Below, piece by piece: positions 1 through 8,676 of a stretch of 64,000 nt of DNA. The stretch covers positions 3,362,954 through 3,426,953 of the forward strand of contig NZ_CP059900.1 of NCBI RefSeq assembly GCF_014126825.1, read 5' to 3'. Source of the DNA: Tomitella gaofuii (GTDB taxonomy: Bacteria > Actinomycetota > Actinomycetes > Mycobacteriales > Mycobacteriaceae). Position numbers and translations under genes: made by a program. The notes beneath the pieces are model-generated. The model worked only from the letters and a program-made list of their open reading frames with translations, ran no database searches and had not been told where the DNA came from. Each line of letters starts with the position of its first letter. The stretch's first letter is position 1.

Positions 1-14
1 CGGTGCTGCGCCCG

Positions 15-1064
15 TCAGCAGTGCGGCGCCGGCCGCCCGGCTTCCAGCGCCTGCAGCCCGGAGATCGCGTCGTCGAGGGTGTCGACCTTGACCAGGGTCA
101 GGCCGTCCGGAGCGTGCCGCACGGCCTCGGAGCAGTTGCCCGCCGGGACGAGGAACACCGTCGATCCGGCGTCGCGTGCCGCTCGCATCTTGTAGGGGAT
201 GCCGCCGATGGGCCCCACCTGGCCCGACGGATCGATCGTCCCGGTGCCGGCGACGAACTCCCCGCCGCTCAGCTCGCCCGGGCTGAGCTTGTCCACCAGC
301 GCCAGCGAGAACATCAGGCCGGCGGACGGGCCGCCGATGTCGGTGAGGTTGAAGGTGACGTCGATGTCGGAGGGGACGGTGTCCGCCACGGTGATGCCCA
401 GGACGCCCCCGGACGCCGCCGGGTCCGACGACGCGGAGAGGGTCACCGTCACAGTCTTTTCGGCGTCCCCCCGCCGGAAGGCCACGTCGACCGTCTCGCC
501 GGGCGCATGCGCCGAGATCAGATCGGTGAGCTGCGACGCCGTGGTCACGTCGGTCCCGTCGACGGCGGTGATCACGTCGCCCGGCTCCAGCACCCCCTCG
601 GCCCCGCTGTGCTGCACGATCTGTTTCACCACCACCTGCGACAAGCCCAGGTGGCGCATCGCCGCGACGGCGGCGCTATGCTCCGACTCGCTGAACGCCG
701 CCTGATTGTGCTCGCGGATCTGCTCCTCCGACTTGCCCGGCGAATACACCTCGTCACGCGGCACCACGCCGTTGGCTCCGCCCGCCCACAGGCCCAGCGC
801 GTCGAACAGCGTGATCTGGTCCCGGACCGCGACGGTGGTCATGTTGAGATGGCCGCTGACGGGGTCGACGGGCACGCCCTCGACCTCCACCACCGGAACC
901 TCTTCGGTGGAGCCGTCCTGCTGCTGCAACGTGACGTCCCCGAGCGTGTTGAACGTGGGCCCCGGCCCCATCGCCACGAACGGCACCGTGACGGTGAAGC
1001 CGAGCACGACCAGCAAGACCAGCGGAACGAACAGCGCGATCAGCGTCAGGATGCGTCGACTCAC
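15..1064 (-). CDS. Membrane-anchored PDZ/Lon-like serine protease (YlbL family)
   Basis: Predicted 349-residue protein of the Rv3194c family. One N-terminal membrane segment (about residues 4-27) anchors it, leaving the rest outside the membrane. A PDZ domain follows in the middle and a Lon-type protease domain at the C-terminus. The GGPSAG motif puts the catalytic Ser near residue 247 and the PYKMRAA motif puts Lys near 292; a spacing of about 45 matches the Lon Ser-Lys dyad. The likely role is proteolysis of envelope or secreted substrates, but the substrate is unknown. GTG at 1064 is chosen because the membrane segment starts at once; GTG at 1073 is equally possible and neither has a clear ribosome binding site. 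It diverges from the zincin gene at 1201, as in mycobacteria. Confidence 0.85.
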   Translation of the reverse strand: MSRRILTLIALFVPLVLLVVLGFTVTVPFVAMGPGPTFNTLGDVTLQQQDGSTEEVPVVEVEGVPVDPVSGHLNMTTVAVRDQITLFDALGLWAGGANGVVPRDEVYSPGKSEEQIREHNQAAFSESEHSAAVAAMRHLGLSQVVVKQIVQHSGAEGVLEPGDVITAVDGTDVTTASQLTDLISAHAPGETVDVAFRRGDAEKTVTVTLSASSDPAASGGVLGITVADTVPSDIDVTFNLTDIGGPSAGLMFSLALVDKLSPGELSGGEFVAGTGTIDPSGQVGPIGGIPYKMRAARDAGSTVFLVPAGNCSEAVRHAPDGLTLVKVDTLDDAISGLQALEAGRPAPHC

Positions 1065-1200
1065 CCGGCCCACGATATAGAGGGGGTGCGGCGGTCGCCG
1101 ATTCCAGGGGTCCCGGCCCCGCCGGGGGCGGTGTGTTCGCCGTGAGCGTGACCGGCCGCAGAGTCGGCGCTCCGGCCGGTCGAGCTTGTACCGTTGAGGC

Positions 1201-2760
1201 ATGAGTGACGTGCCGTTCGGCTTCTCGAATTCCGACGACTCCGGCGACGACCCCGAGCGCCGCGGTCGCGACGAGTCCTCAAGCGGTGACGCGTCCGGCC
1301 AGGGCGGGTCCGGGAGCGGCCAGGGCGGGTCCGGCCAGGGCGGGTCGCCGTTCGGCTTCGGCATGTTCGGCCTGCCGGGCGGCCAACCCGGCCAGGGTGG
1401 GCCCGGTGGCCAGGAGTTCGATCCGGCGATGCTCGGCCAGATGCTCTCGCAGTTCGGCCAGATGCTCAGCGGAATGGGCGGGGCGATGAGCTCCGGGCAG
1501 GCCGGCGCGCAAGGCCCCGTCAACTACGAGCTCGCGACCCGCACGGCGCACCAGCAGATCCCCCACAAGGGCCCGGTCTCGTCCGAGCAGCGCAAGGCCG
1601 CGGAGGACGCGGTGCGGCTGGGCGAGCTGTGGTTGGACGCCGCCACCACGTTGCCGTCCGGCGTCTCCAAGACCGATGTGTGGACCCCCGCCGAGTGGGT
1701 GGACAACACCTTCGAGAGCTGGAAGAAGCTGTGCGATCCGGTGGCCCGGCAGATGTCGACCATGTGGTCGGGCGCGCTGCCGGAAGAGGCCGCGCAGATG
1801 GCCGGACCCATGATGGGCATGATCACGCAGATGAGCGGGATGGCGTTCGGCGCGCAGCTCGGCCAGGGGCTCGCGCAGCTGTCGGTCGAGGTCCTCACCT
1901 CGACGGAGATCGGACTGCCACTGGGCCCGGTGGGCACCGCCGCCCTGATGCCGGAGGCGATCACCGCCTTCGGCGAAGGTCTCGACAGGCCCCGCTCGGA
2001 GGTGCTGATCTTCCTGGCCGCCCGCGAGGCCGCGCATCAGCGGCTGTTCAGCCACGTCCCCTGGCTGGCACAGCGCCTGTTCGACGCGGTCGACGCGTAC
2101 GCCCGCGGCATCACCGTGGACTTCTCCGCCATCGAAGAGGCCGCGCGCGGGCTCGACCCGTCGGCGCTGATGGACCCGAGCGCTCTCGAGGGCCTGATGC
2201 AGGAGGGCACGTTCACACCCAAGGACACTCCGGAGCAGAAGGCCGCCCTGGAGCGGCTGGAGGTGCTGCTGGCGCTCGTCGAGGGGTGGGTCGCCACCGT
2301 GGTGCACGACGCGCTCGACGACCGCATCCCCGGTGCCGACGCGCTGGGCGAGACGCTGCGCCGCAGGAGGGCGTCGGGCGGCCCCGCGGAGCAGACGTTC
2401 GCCAACCTGGTGGGCTTGGAACTGCGCCCGCGCAAGCTCCGCGAGGCGTCGGCGCTGTGGTCGCGGCTGACCCGGGACGCCGGCATCGAACAGCGCGACG
2501 CGGTGTGGGGGCACCCCGATCTGCTCCCCGACGCCGGCGACCTCGACGACCCCGCCGGATTCATCGACCGCGCGATCGGCGGGGACACCTCGGCGATGGA
2601 CGATCCGATCGCCGAGGTGCTGCGGATCGAGGAAGAACGCTCCCGCGACGGCGGCGGTACGGGCGGTGCCCCTGACGGAGGCGGCCTGAACGACAGCGGC
2701 CCGAACGAGGGCGACGAGGCGAAACCGGACGACGGGGACGACTCGAACGACGGGCGGTGA
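1201..2760 (+). CDS. Zincin-like metallopeptidase, DUF2342 family
   Basis: 519-residue protein of the Rv3195 family (zincin-like metallopeptidase type 2). The first ~80 residues are a Gly/Ser/Gln-rich low-complexity tail with repeated GQGGSG units, followed by a Met/Gln/Phe-rich stretch, then a mainly helical domain. The helix with REAAHQRLF (about residues 275-285) is the conserved candidate zinc-binding site, although it is not a textbook HExxH. The acidic Gly/Asp-rich C-terminus is probably disordered. Older annotations call this family coenzyme F420 biosynthesis associated; nothing here supports that. ATG at 1201 is the only plausible start. Substrate unknown. Confidence 0.8.
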   Translation: MSDVPFGFSNSDDSGDDPERRGRDESSSGDASGQGGSGSGQGGSGQGGSPFGFGMFGLPGGQPGQGGPGGQEFDPAMLGQMLSQFGQMLSGMGGAMSSGQAGAQGPVNYELATRTAHQQIPHKGPVSSEQRKAAEDAVRLGELWLDAATTLPSGVSKTDVWTPAEWVDNTFESWKKLCDPVARQMSTMWSGALPEEAAQMAGPMMGMITQMSGMAFGAQLGQGLAQLSVEVLTSTEIGLPLGPVGTAALMPEAITAFGEGLDRPRSEVLIFLAAREAAHQRLFSHVPWLAQRLFDAVDAYARGITVDFSAIEEAARGLDPSALMDPSALEGLMQEGTFTPKDTPEQKAALERLEVLLALVEGWVATVVHDALDDRIPGADALGETLRRRRASGGPAEQTFANLVGLELRPRKLREASALWSRLTRDAGIEQRDAVWGHPDLLPDAGDLDDPAGFIDRAIGGDTSAMDDPIAEVLRIEEERSRDGGGTGGAPDGGGLNDSGPNEGDEAKPDDGDDSNDGR

Positions 2761-2763
2761 CCG

Positions 2764-2795
2764 CGACGGGACCGGCGGGTCAGCCGGCCCCGTCG
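2764..2795. terminator. Candidate two-way terminator between convergent genes
   Basis: A 13-bp stem with one A-C mismatch (arms 2764-2776 and 2783-2795) and a 6-nt loop lies just past the zincin stop and overlaps the last codons of the convergent metallopeptidase gene. There is no U-tract, as is usual in high-GC actinobacteria. Confidence 0.5.
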
Positions 2796-3358
2796 CACGC
2801 CGCAGCGCCGTCGTCCGCGTCCCACGCGCGCGCGGACGCGGGATCGCGCAGGGCCGCCGAACTGGCCTCGAGGTACCCGATGGCGCGTTCGGTGCGCGGG
2901 TAGCGCCGCACCAGCTCCCAGAATCGCGGGGTGTGCCCGCCCGGCGCCACCAGGTGCGCCAGCTCGTGCACCAGCAGGTAGTCGAGGACGTACGCGGGAA
3001 ACCCCCGTGCCGCCTCGCTCACGCGGATGGTCCCGTCCGTCTGCGTGCACGATGCCCACCGCGACCGCATCACCGGCACCCATCGGACGGAGGCCGGCTG
3101 CGCGGCCCCGCCGAGCCATCGCTCCGACATCTCCTTCGCCCGCGTCATGAGCGCCTCGTCGCCCACGCCCGCCCGGCCGCGCCGGCGCCGCTCCGAGCGT
3201 TCCAGCTTGCCGAGCATGTCCTCGACCAGCTCCGCCTCGCGCGCCGCCGACAGCCCTGCCGGCATGAGGATCACCGTCATGTCCCCCTCGCGACGCGCGC
3301 TGACGGTGCGCTTGCGGCGCACGCTCCTGCGGATCTCGACCTTCCCCTGCACACTCAC
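2780..3358 (-). CDS. YgjP/WLM-type metallopeptidase (M48-like)
   Basis: 192-residue predicted zinc metallopeptidase of the YgjP (DUF45) family. The signature RSRWASC (residues 98-104) is followed by HELAHL (131-136), supplying two zinc His and the catalytic Glu, and by a third His at 142 in GGHTPRFW. The last ~40 residues look disordered. No signal peptide or membrane segment is visible, so it should be cytosolic. GTG at 3358 gives the usual compact N-terminus; the reading frame stays open far upstream over the divergent gene, but that is a shadow. Substrate unknown. It diverges from the cyclodehydratase-like gene at 3504. Confidence 0.8.
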   Translation of the reverse strand: MSVQGKVEIRRSVRRKRTVSARREGDMTVILMPAGLSAAREAELVEDMLGKLERSERRRRGRAGVGDEALMTRAKEMSERWLGGAAQPASVRWVPVMRSRWASCTQTDGTIRVSEAARGFPAYVLDYLLVHELAHLVAPGGHTPRFWELVRRYPRTERAIGYLEASSAALRDPASARAWDADDGAAACDGAG

Positions 3359-3503
3359 GCCCCTGACGCTAGCGCGCTGCCGGCGCCGCCGGTCGCACCA
3401 GATTCCCCGGCCCTCCGTTTCCCCAGGAAGACGACCATGGCGGCCTGTGGATAACCGCTCTGCGCGCGGCCGGACCGGGGCGGTCGGGTGGCACAGTCGG
3501 GTC

Positions 3504-4505
3504 ATGGCCGCACCGAGAACCATGGCGACCGGCGCCGACGCCGCGCCGCCACGACGCAGACCCACCTCCGCAGAGCGCCGACTGTTCCGCTCCACCCCGC
3601 GCCTCGACGCACGCTTCCCGGTGCTGTTGCGCGGCGACGGCACGGTACAGATCGGCATGTCACCCGCGCTGGCCGTGGTGGTGCGGCCGCCGACCGGCTT
3701 CGGGCCACGGCCCCTCGCGGCGCTGCTGCGCCAGCTGGACGGGTCCACCCGGCTCGACCGTGCGTTGCGCCGCACCGGCCTGCCCCTCGCCCACGCCGGA
3801 CCGATCCTCGACGAGCTCACCCGGGCCGGGCTGCTCACCTTGGGCCCCGAGGAACGTGTCCCCCGCAGCATGATCACTGTCCACGGCGCCGGCCCGCTGG
3901 CGGACAGGCTCCGAGAGCACCTTCCCGCCATCGGTGTGCGAGTCCGCGCCTCGGGCACGCACCCCGACGACGAGTCCTCCGTGGCGGCGGCCGCGTCGTC
4001 GGTGACGATCCTGGCGGGCCAGGCCGTCGTCGAGCCGGGGATCCGGCGGATGCTCCACGAGGCCGCGATGCCGCACATGCACGTGCGTCTGCGGGACGGT
4101 TACGGCGTCGTGGGCCCTGTGGTGCTGCCCGGGCGCACGGCGTGCCTGGGCTGTGGCGACCTGCACCGGCGCGACCGCGACCCGGCCTGGCCACGGCTCA
4201 TGGTCCAGCAGATGGGCCGGCGCGGGCACGGTGACGCGCCCACGATCATGGTCACCGTAGGCGTGACGGCGGACCTGCTCCGGACCTACCTGCTCGCCGC
4301 GAGCCCCGCCCGGACGCTTGCTGCTGATGTGCCCGCGGGATCCGGCCGCCAGGTGGCGGTGGGCCCCGGCGGCACGTCGGTGACCACTTCCCCCTGGCTC
4401 CCGCACCCCGAGTGCCCGTGCCGCGCCACGCAGTCCGCGACGGCCGACGGAGCGCCGGGGAGCGCCCTCACCGGGGGTAACGCGACTCCCCCGCCCCGAT
4501 CGTGA
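3504..4505 (+). CDS. Orphan TOMM/ThiF cyclodehydratase-like protein
   Basis: 333-residue protein equivalent in position and type to Rv3196. Residues ~30-120 look like the winged-helix leader-binding region (RRE) of bacteriocin cyclodehydratases, and the rest like a degenerate ThiF/E1 fold. CLGCGDLHRRDRDPAWP (from Cys214, with Cys217) is the hallmark of TOMM C-proteins, and HPECPC (Cys304, Cys306) would complete a four-Cys zinc site. No YcaO partner, precursor peptide or exporter is seen nearby, so natural-product synthesis is not supported. A stand-alone protein-modification or binding role is possible. ATG at 3504 is used; the stop overlaps the first possible start of the ABC1 kinase, suggesting translational coupling. 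Confidence 0.7.
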   Translation: MAAPRTMATGADAAPPRRRPTSAERRLFRSTPRLDARFPVLLRGDGTVQIGMSPALAVVVRPPTGFGPRPLAALLRQLDGSTRLDRALRRTGLPLAHAGPILDELTRAGLLTLGPEERVPRSMITVHGAGPLADRLREHLPAIGVRVRASGTHPDDESSVAAAASSVTILAGQAVVEPGIRRMLHEAAMPHMHVRLRDGYGVVGPVVLPGRTACLGCGDLHRRDRDPAWPRLMVQQMGRRGHGDAPTIMVTVGVTADLLRTYLLAASPARTLAADVPAGSGRQVAVGPGGTSVTTSPWLPHPECPCRATQSATADGAPGSALTGGNATPPPRS

Positions 4506-4516
4506 ACAATGGTCCC

Positions 4517-5839
4517 GTGTCTGACATTCCTCGCCACGGTGCCGCGCGCACCGCAAGACTCGCGTCGTTGCCCCTGGGGATCGCGGGACGAGCCGCGGCG
4601 GGACTCGGGCGGCGACTGAGCGGCCAGACGGCCGAGGAGATCAACGCCGATCTCGCAGAGAAGGCCGCCGAGCAGCTCTTCGCCGTACTCGGCGAACTCA
4701 AGGGCGGAGCCATGAAGCTCGGGCAGGCGATGAGCGTGTTCGAGGCCGCCATGCCGGACGAGCTCGCCGAGCCGTACCGCGAGGCGCTCACCAAGCTCCA
4801 GCGCGACGCCCCGCCCATGCAGCCTTCGGCCGTGTACCACGTGCTCGACCACCAGTTGGGCACGGCGTGGCGCTCGCGGTTCGCCGAATTCGATGAGGTC
4901 CCGGCCGCCGCCGCCAGCATCGGCCAGGTGCACCGGGCCGTCTGGGCCGACGGGCGGGACGTCGCGGTGAAGGTCCAGTATCCGGGTGCGGACGAGGCGC
5001 TGCGCGCGGACCTGCGCCAGTTGCGGCGGCTCACCCCGGTCTTCCGACCGTTCGCGCCCGGCACGGACGTCCGGGCCCTGGTGGACGAGTTGACCACGCG
5101 CGCCGAGGAGGAGCTCGACTACCGCATCGAGGCCGGCTACCAGCGGCGGTTCGCCGCGGAGTTCGCCGGTGACCCGCTGATCTCGATTCCGCGCGTCGTC
5201 GCCAGCGCGCCCAAGGTGCTCGTCAGCGAATGGCTCGAGGGAACACCCTTGGCGCACACGATCGCCGAGGGCACCCCCGATGAGCGCAACGACGCGGCAC
5301 TGCGGCTGTGCGAGTTCCACTTCTCCTCCCCGGCCCGGGTGGGCCTGATGCACACCGATCCGCACCCGGGGAACTTCATGATCACCGGGGGCGGACGTCT
5401 GGGCGTGATCGACTTCGGCGCGGCCGTGGAACTGCCGGACGGCCTGCCCAAGGTGCTCACCGACATGGTGCGCCTGGCGGTGCAGGACCGCCCCGACGAT
5501 CTGGTCTCGCTGATGACGATGGCCGGGTACGTCGGGCGGGGCGACAGGCTCTCGGCGGAGGACGCGATGCAGTTCCTGCGGCCGTTCGTCGAGCCGCTGC
5601 GCCAGGAGACCTTCCGCTTCGACCGTGCCTGGATGCAGGGCATCGCGGAGACGTACACCAACCTGCGCGGCAAGGAGTTCCAGACCAGCCGCGCGTTCAC
5701 GCTGCCCGCCGACTACCTGATGATCCACCGCGTGCTGAGCGGCTCGGTGGCCATTTTGTGCCAGCTCGACGCCGAGGCGCCGTTTCTCTCGGTGATCCGG
5801 CGCTGGGCGCCGGAGATGGTGGACGACCCGGTGCGCTGA
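4517..5839 (+). CDS. ABC1/ADCK (UbiB-family) atypical kinase
   Basis: 440-residue protein of the Rv3197 family. It has the family-specific KxGQ motif (MKLGQAMS, about residues 68-75), the Ala-rich loop AAASIGQVHRA, the VAVK lysine, the HTDPHPGNF catalytic loop and VIDFGA metal-binding Asp. UbiB-type proteins act in quinone or lipid metabolism; in mycobacteria the related MABC1 has been linked to macrolide resistance together with WhiB7, which is absent here. GTG at 4517 gives the compact start VSDIPRHG; an in-frame GTG at 4502 overlaps the upstream stop by three bases and is an alternative that implies coupling to the cyclodehydratase-like gene. Confidence 0.85.
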   Translation: MSDIPRHGAARTARLASLPLGIAGRAAAGLGRRLSGQTAEEINADLAEKAAEQLFAVLGELKGGAMKLGQAMSVFEAAMPDELAEPYREALTKLQRDAPPMQPSAVYHVLDHQLGTAWRSRFAEFDEVPAAAASIGQVHRAVWADGRDVAVKVQYPGADEALRADLRQLRRLTPVFRPFAPGTDVRALVDELTTRAEEELDYRIEAGYQRRFAAEFAGDPLISIPRVVASAPKVLVSEWLEGTPLAHTIAEGTPDERNDAALRLCEFHFSSPARVGLMHTDPHPGNFMITGGGRLGVIDFGAAVELPDGLPKVLTDMVRLAVQDRPDDLVSLMTMAGYVGRGDRLSAEDAMQFLRPFVEPLRQETFRFDRAWMQGIAETYTNLRGKEFQTSRAFTLPADYLMIHRVLSGSVAILCQLDAEAPFLSVIRRWAPEMVDDPVR

Positions 5840-5861
5840 CCCCTCCCCGCCGGGCGGGGTC
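5838..5861. terminator. Short hairpin between ABC1 kinase and uvrD2
   Basis: The 41-bp gap between convergent stops holds nested inverted repeats: a 6-bp outer arm (5838-5843 with 5856-5861) competing with a 6-bp inner stem (5845-5850 with 5854-5859). It is a plausible but weak two-way terminator. Confidence 0.35.
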
Positions 5862-5880
5862 GTGCAGAGGCGGGGTCGGG

Positions 5881-8196
5881 TCAGGCGGGTTCGGGCGGCG
5901 CGCCGTCCGTGCCCGGCGGCCGGTCGCCCGCCACGATCGCCAGCACATCGCGGCCGAATCGCTCGAGCTTGGCCGCGCCGATGCCGGGTATGGCGGTGAG
6001 CGCCCGGTCGCCCGTCGGCAACTGCTCCGCGATGGCCGTGAGCGTGGCGTCGGTGAAGATCACGAACGCGGGCACGTCGAGCTCGCGGGACTTGTCCCGC
6101 CGCCAATCCTTGAGCGCGGCGAACACGTCGTCGTCGAGGTCCGACGGGCAGCCCGCGCAGCGCCCCAGCTTGGTGTCGGTGGCACCCACCAGGGCCTTGC
6201 CGCAGATCCGGCAGCGGGCGCGCTTGCGCTCGCGCCGCGGGGGCGCGATTTTCGACGCCGGTGACGAGTCGGGGATGAGCCCGTGCAGGAATCGCGAACG
6301 CCGGCGGGTCTTGCGTCCGCCCTCGTTGCGCGCCAGCGCCCACGACAGCGACAGGTGCACGCGCGCCCGCGTCACCCCGACGTACAGCAGCCGCCGCTCC
6401 TCCTCCACCGCCGCCTCGTCGTCGGGCGCGCCGCCCGAGCCGAGCGCGTGGGTGATGGGCAGCATCCCGTCGGTGACCCCCGCCAGGAACACCGCGTCCC
6501 ATTCGAGCCCCTTCGCCGCGTGCAGGGAGGCCAGCGTGACCCCTTCGACCACGGGGGGATGACGTGAGTCCGCACGCCGGCCCAGTTCACGCAGGAGTCC
6601 GTCGAGCGTGAGGTCGGGCTCGTGGACACGCAGCTCCTCGGCGAGCGACACGAGCGAGCACAGCGACGTCCACCGCTCGCGCGCCTGCGCGCCGGGCGGC
6701 TCGGCGTCGGTCAGGCCGAGCGGCGCGAGGGCGGCGCGCACCAGTGCGATGAGGTTCTCGCCGCTGTCCGCCCCCTCGGGGAGGTCGTCGCGCGCCGCCG
6801 TCCGGCGCAGCGCGTCCGCCGCCTGCCGGATCTCCTGGCGCTGGAAGAAGCCCTCGCCGCCGCGCACCTGGTAGGGGATGCCGGCCTCGGTGAGCGCATT
6901 CTCGAACTGTTCCGATTGCGCGTTGATGCGGTAGAGCACCGCGATCTCGGAGGCGGGGGTGCCGTCCTTGATCAGGGCGGCGATGCGCTGCGCGACGGCC
7001 ACCGCCTCGGCCGGCTCGTCGTCGTACTCGTTGAACCTCGGCTCGGGCCCGGGCGGTCGCTGTCCGACCAGCTTGAGGCGGGTGCCCGCGATGCGGCCGC
7101 GCGCCGCGCCGATCGTCTTGTTGGCCAGGTCGACCACCTGCGGTGTGGAACGGTAGTCGCGTTCGAGGCGGACAACGGTGGCATCGGGGAACCTGCGCGA
7201 GAAGTCGAGCAGGTGCTGCGGCGACGCGCCGGCGAAGGAGTAGATGGTCTGGTTGGCGTCGCCGACCACCGTCAGGTCGTCGCGCGGGCCCAGCCACGCG
7301 TCCAGCACGCGCTGCTGCAGCGGCGTGACGTCCTGGTACTCGTCCACCACGAAGCACCGGTAGCGGTCGCGGAACTCCTCGGCCACCGACGAGTTCTCCT
7401 CCAGGGCGGCGGCGGTGTGCAGGAGGAGGTCGTCGAAGTCGAGCAGGGTCGAGGACGCCTTGAGCTCCTCGTACCCCGCATACACCGCGGCCACCTGCTC
7501 CGGTGGCGCGGGCGTGTCGCGGTGCAGGCGCGCCGCCGCGACCGCGTACTGCTCGGGGACGATCAGCGAGGACTTCGCCCACTCGATCTCGCCCGCGAGA
7601 TCGCGCACCGACTCCTTCGTGGTGGGCGCCCCGACCCTCGACGCCGCCTGCCCCACCGCGGCGAACTTGCGGTCGAGCAGTTGCCAGTCCACCTCGCCGA
7701 CCACCCGCGGCCAGAAGTACTTGAGCTGGCGCAGCGCAGCGGCGTGGAACGTGCGCGCCTGCACGGCACCGCCGCCGCCGTCCACCCCGAGCGCGCGCAG
7801 GCGCATCCGCATCTCCCCCGCGGCCCGCGCGGTGAACGTCACCGCCAGCACCTGGCCCGCCGCGACGTGGCCGTGGGCGACAAGGTGCGCGATGCGGCGG
7901 GTGATCGTGCGGGTCTTGCCGGTGCCCGCCCCGGCCAGCACGCACACGGGCCCGCGCGGCGCGAGCACGGCGGCGGTCTGCTCGGGGTCCAGCCCCTGCA
8001 GCGCCGCGTCCGTGCGGCCGTTCCCTGCTCCGATCGTGCCTGCTCCGACGGTTCCGGCTCCCATGACCCCTGTTCCTGTCACCCCTGCTCCCGTCACCCC
8101 GGTTCCTTCGGCCCCTGGTTCTGCGCCCCCTGGTACTGCGGCCCCTGGTACTGCGGCCCCTGTTCCCACAGCCCCCATGCCGCCTGTCCGTCCCAT
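5881..8196 (-). CDS. uvrD2: ATP-dependent DNA helicase UvrD2
   Basis: Superfamily 1A helicase that unwinds 3'-tailed DNA in repair. The core has Walker [10 protein letters not shown], the DEYQD Walker B and the usual SF1 motifs to a VTRAR motif. The C-terminus has a four-Cys cluster (CRICGK and RCAGCP) and an HRDC domain with the helix-hairpin-helix [13 protein letters not shown], the arrangement that defines mycobacterial UvrD2. As called it has 771 residues against about 700 in M. tuberculosis; the excess is an N-terminal Gly/Ala/Val/Pro/Thr tail coded by 15-bp repeats. ATG at 8196 is the longest ATG start; ATG at 8178 or 8064 (purine-rich AGGAACAGGGG upstream) would drop part or most of that tail. 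It runs divergently from mrx1. Confidence 0.9.
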   Translation of the reverse strand: MGRTGGMGAVGTGAAVPGAAVPGGAEPGAEGTGVTGAGVTGTGVMGAGTVGAGTIGAGNGRTDAALQGLDPEQTAAVLAPRGPVCVLAGAGTGKTRTITRRIAHLVAHGHVAAGQVLAVTFTARAAGEMRMRLRALGVDGGGGAVQARTFHAAALRQLKYFWPRVVGEVDWQLLDRKFAAVGQAASRVGAPTTKESVRDLAGEIEWAKSSLIVPEQYAVAAARLHRDTPAPPEQVAAVYAGYEELKASSTLLDFDDLLLHTAAALEENSSVAEEFRDRYRCFVVDEYQDVTPLQQRVLDAWLGPRDDLTVVGDANQTIYSFAGASPQHLLDFSRRFPDATVVRLERDYRSTPQVVDLANKTIGAARGRIAGTRLKLVGQRPPGPEPRFNEYDDEPAEAVAVAQRIAALIKDGTPASEIAVLYRINAQSEQFENALTEAGIPYQVRGGEGFFQRQEIRQAADALRRTAARDDLPEGADSGENLIALVRAALAPLGLTDAEPPGAQARERWTSLCSLVSLAEELRVHEPDLTLDGLLRELGRRADSRHPPVVEGVTLASLHAAKGLEWDAVFLAGVTDGMLPITHALGSGGAPDDEAAVEEERRLLYVGVTRARVHLSLSWALARNEGGRKTRRRSRFLHGLIPDSSPASKIAPPRRERKRARCRICGKALVGATDTKLGRCAGCPSDLDDDVFAALKDWRRDKSRELDVPAFVIFTDATLTAIAEQLPTGDRALTAIPGIGAAKLERFGRDVLAIVAGDRPPGTDGAPPEPA
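8111..8170 (-). repeat. 15-bp tandem repeat, elastin-like pentapeptides at UvrD2 N-terminus
   Basis: Four consecutive 15-bp units (8111-8125, 8126-8140, 8141-8155, 8156-8170), two differing by one base, code for [15 protein letters not shown] and a diverged unit. Less perfect units continue down to about 8030 ([25 protein letters not shown]). The period is a multiple of three, so copy-number change keeps frame. Confidence 0.7.
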
Positions 8197-8336
8197 TCCG
8201 CCATCATCGCAGCCACCCCCGACAGTCACCGTCCGGGTGGTCCGCCCCCGATGTTCCGGCGACGGCCGGGCGCCGCATCGGTCACATGCCGTCACCGGCA
8301 CGGAACACCCCGCGCGCCGCCCGCGTTGTGCAGAAC

Positions 8337-8615
8337 GTGAGCACCGAGACGGCCGCGCCCGCGGCACCCGTAACCCTGACCGTCTACACCACCGACTGGT
8401 GTCCCTTCTGCCTCAAGCTGAAGGCCGACCTGCGATCCGACGGCATCGAGTTCGTCGAGATCGACATCGAGCAGCAGCCCGAGGCGGCCGAGTTCGTCGC
8501 CTCCGTCAACGACGGCAACCACGTGGTGCCCACCGTGCACTTCCCCAACGGCGAAGTGGTGACCAATCCGCCGTTCAAGGGCGTGCGACGCCGGTTGGGG
8601 CTTGCACGCGATTGA
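8337..8615 (+). CDS. mrx1: Mycoredoxin-1 (glutaredoxin-fold, mycothiol dependent)
   Basis: 92-residue thioredoxin-fold protein with the active-site motif WCPFC (Cys22, Cys25), [10 protein letters not shown] (cis-Pro loop) and an [12 protein letters not shown] tail typical of actinobacterial Mrx1. It reduces mycothiol-protein mixed disulfides using mycothiol and mycothione reductase. The M. tuberculosis protein has CGYC; CPFC here is a common variant. GTG at 8337 gives the standard N-terminus; GTG at 8328 and ATG at 8286 are in frame. Position between uvrD2 and nudC is conserved with Rv3198A. Confidence 0.88.
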   Translation: MSTETAAPAAPVTLTVYTTDWCPFCLKLKADLRSDGIEFVEIDIEQQPEAAEFVASVNDGNHVVPTVHFPNGEVVTNPPFKGVRRRLGLARD

Positions 8616-8627
8616 CCGTTCCGGGGT

Positions 8628-8650
8628 CGGGCGGTCCGGCGGGCCGCCCG
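8628..8650. terminator. Candidate two-way terminator between mrx1 and nudC
   Basis: Arms 8628-8637 and 8641-8650 form a 10-bp G/C stem with one G-U pair and a 3-nt loop in the 61-bp gap between convergent stops. Confidence 0.45.
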
Positions 8651-8676
8651 CCCGCCGAACACCCGGCCGCAGCGTG

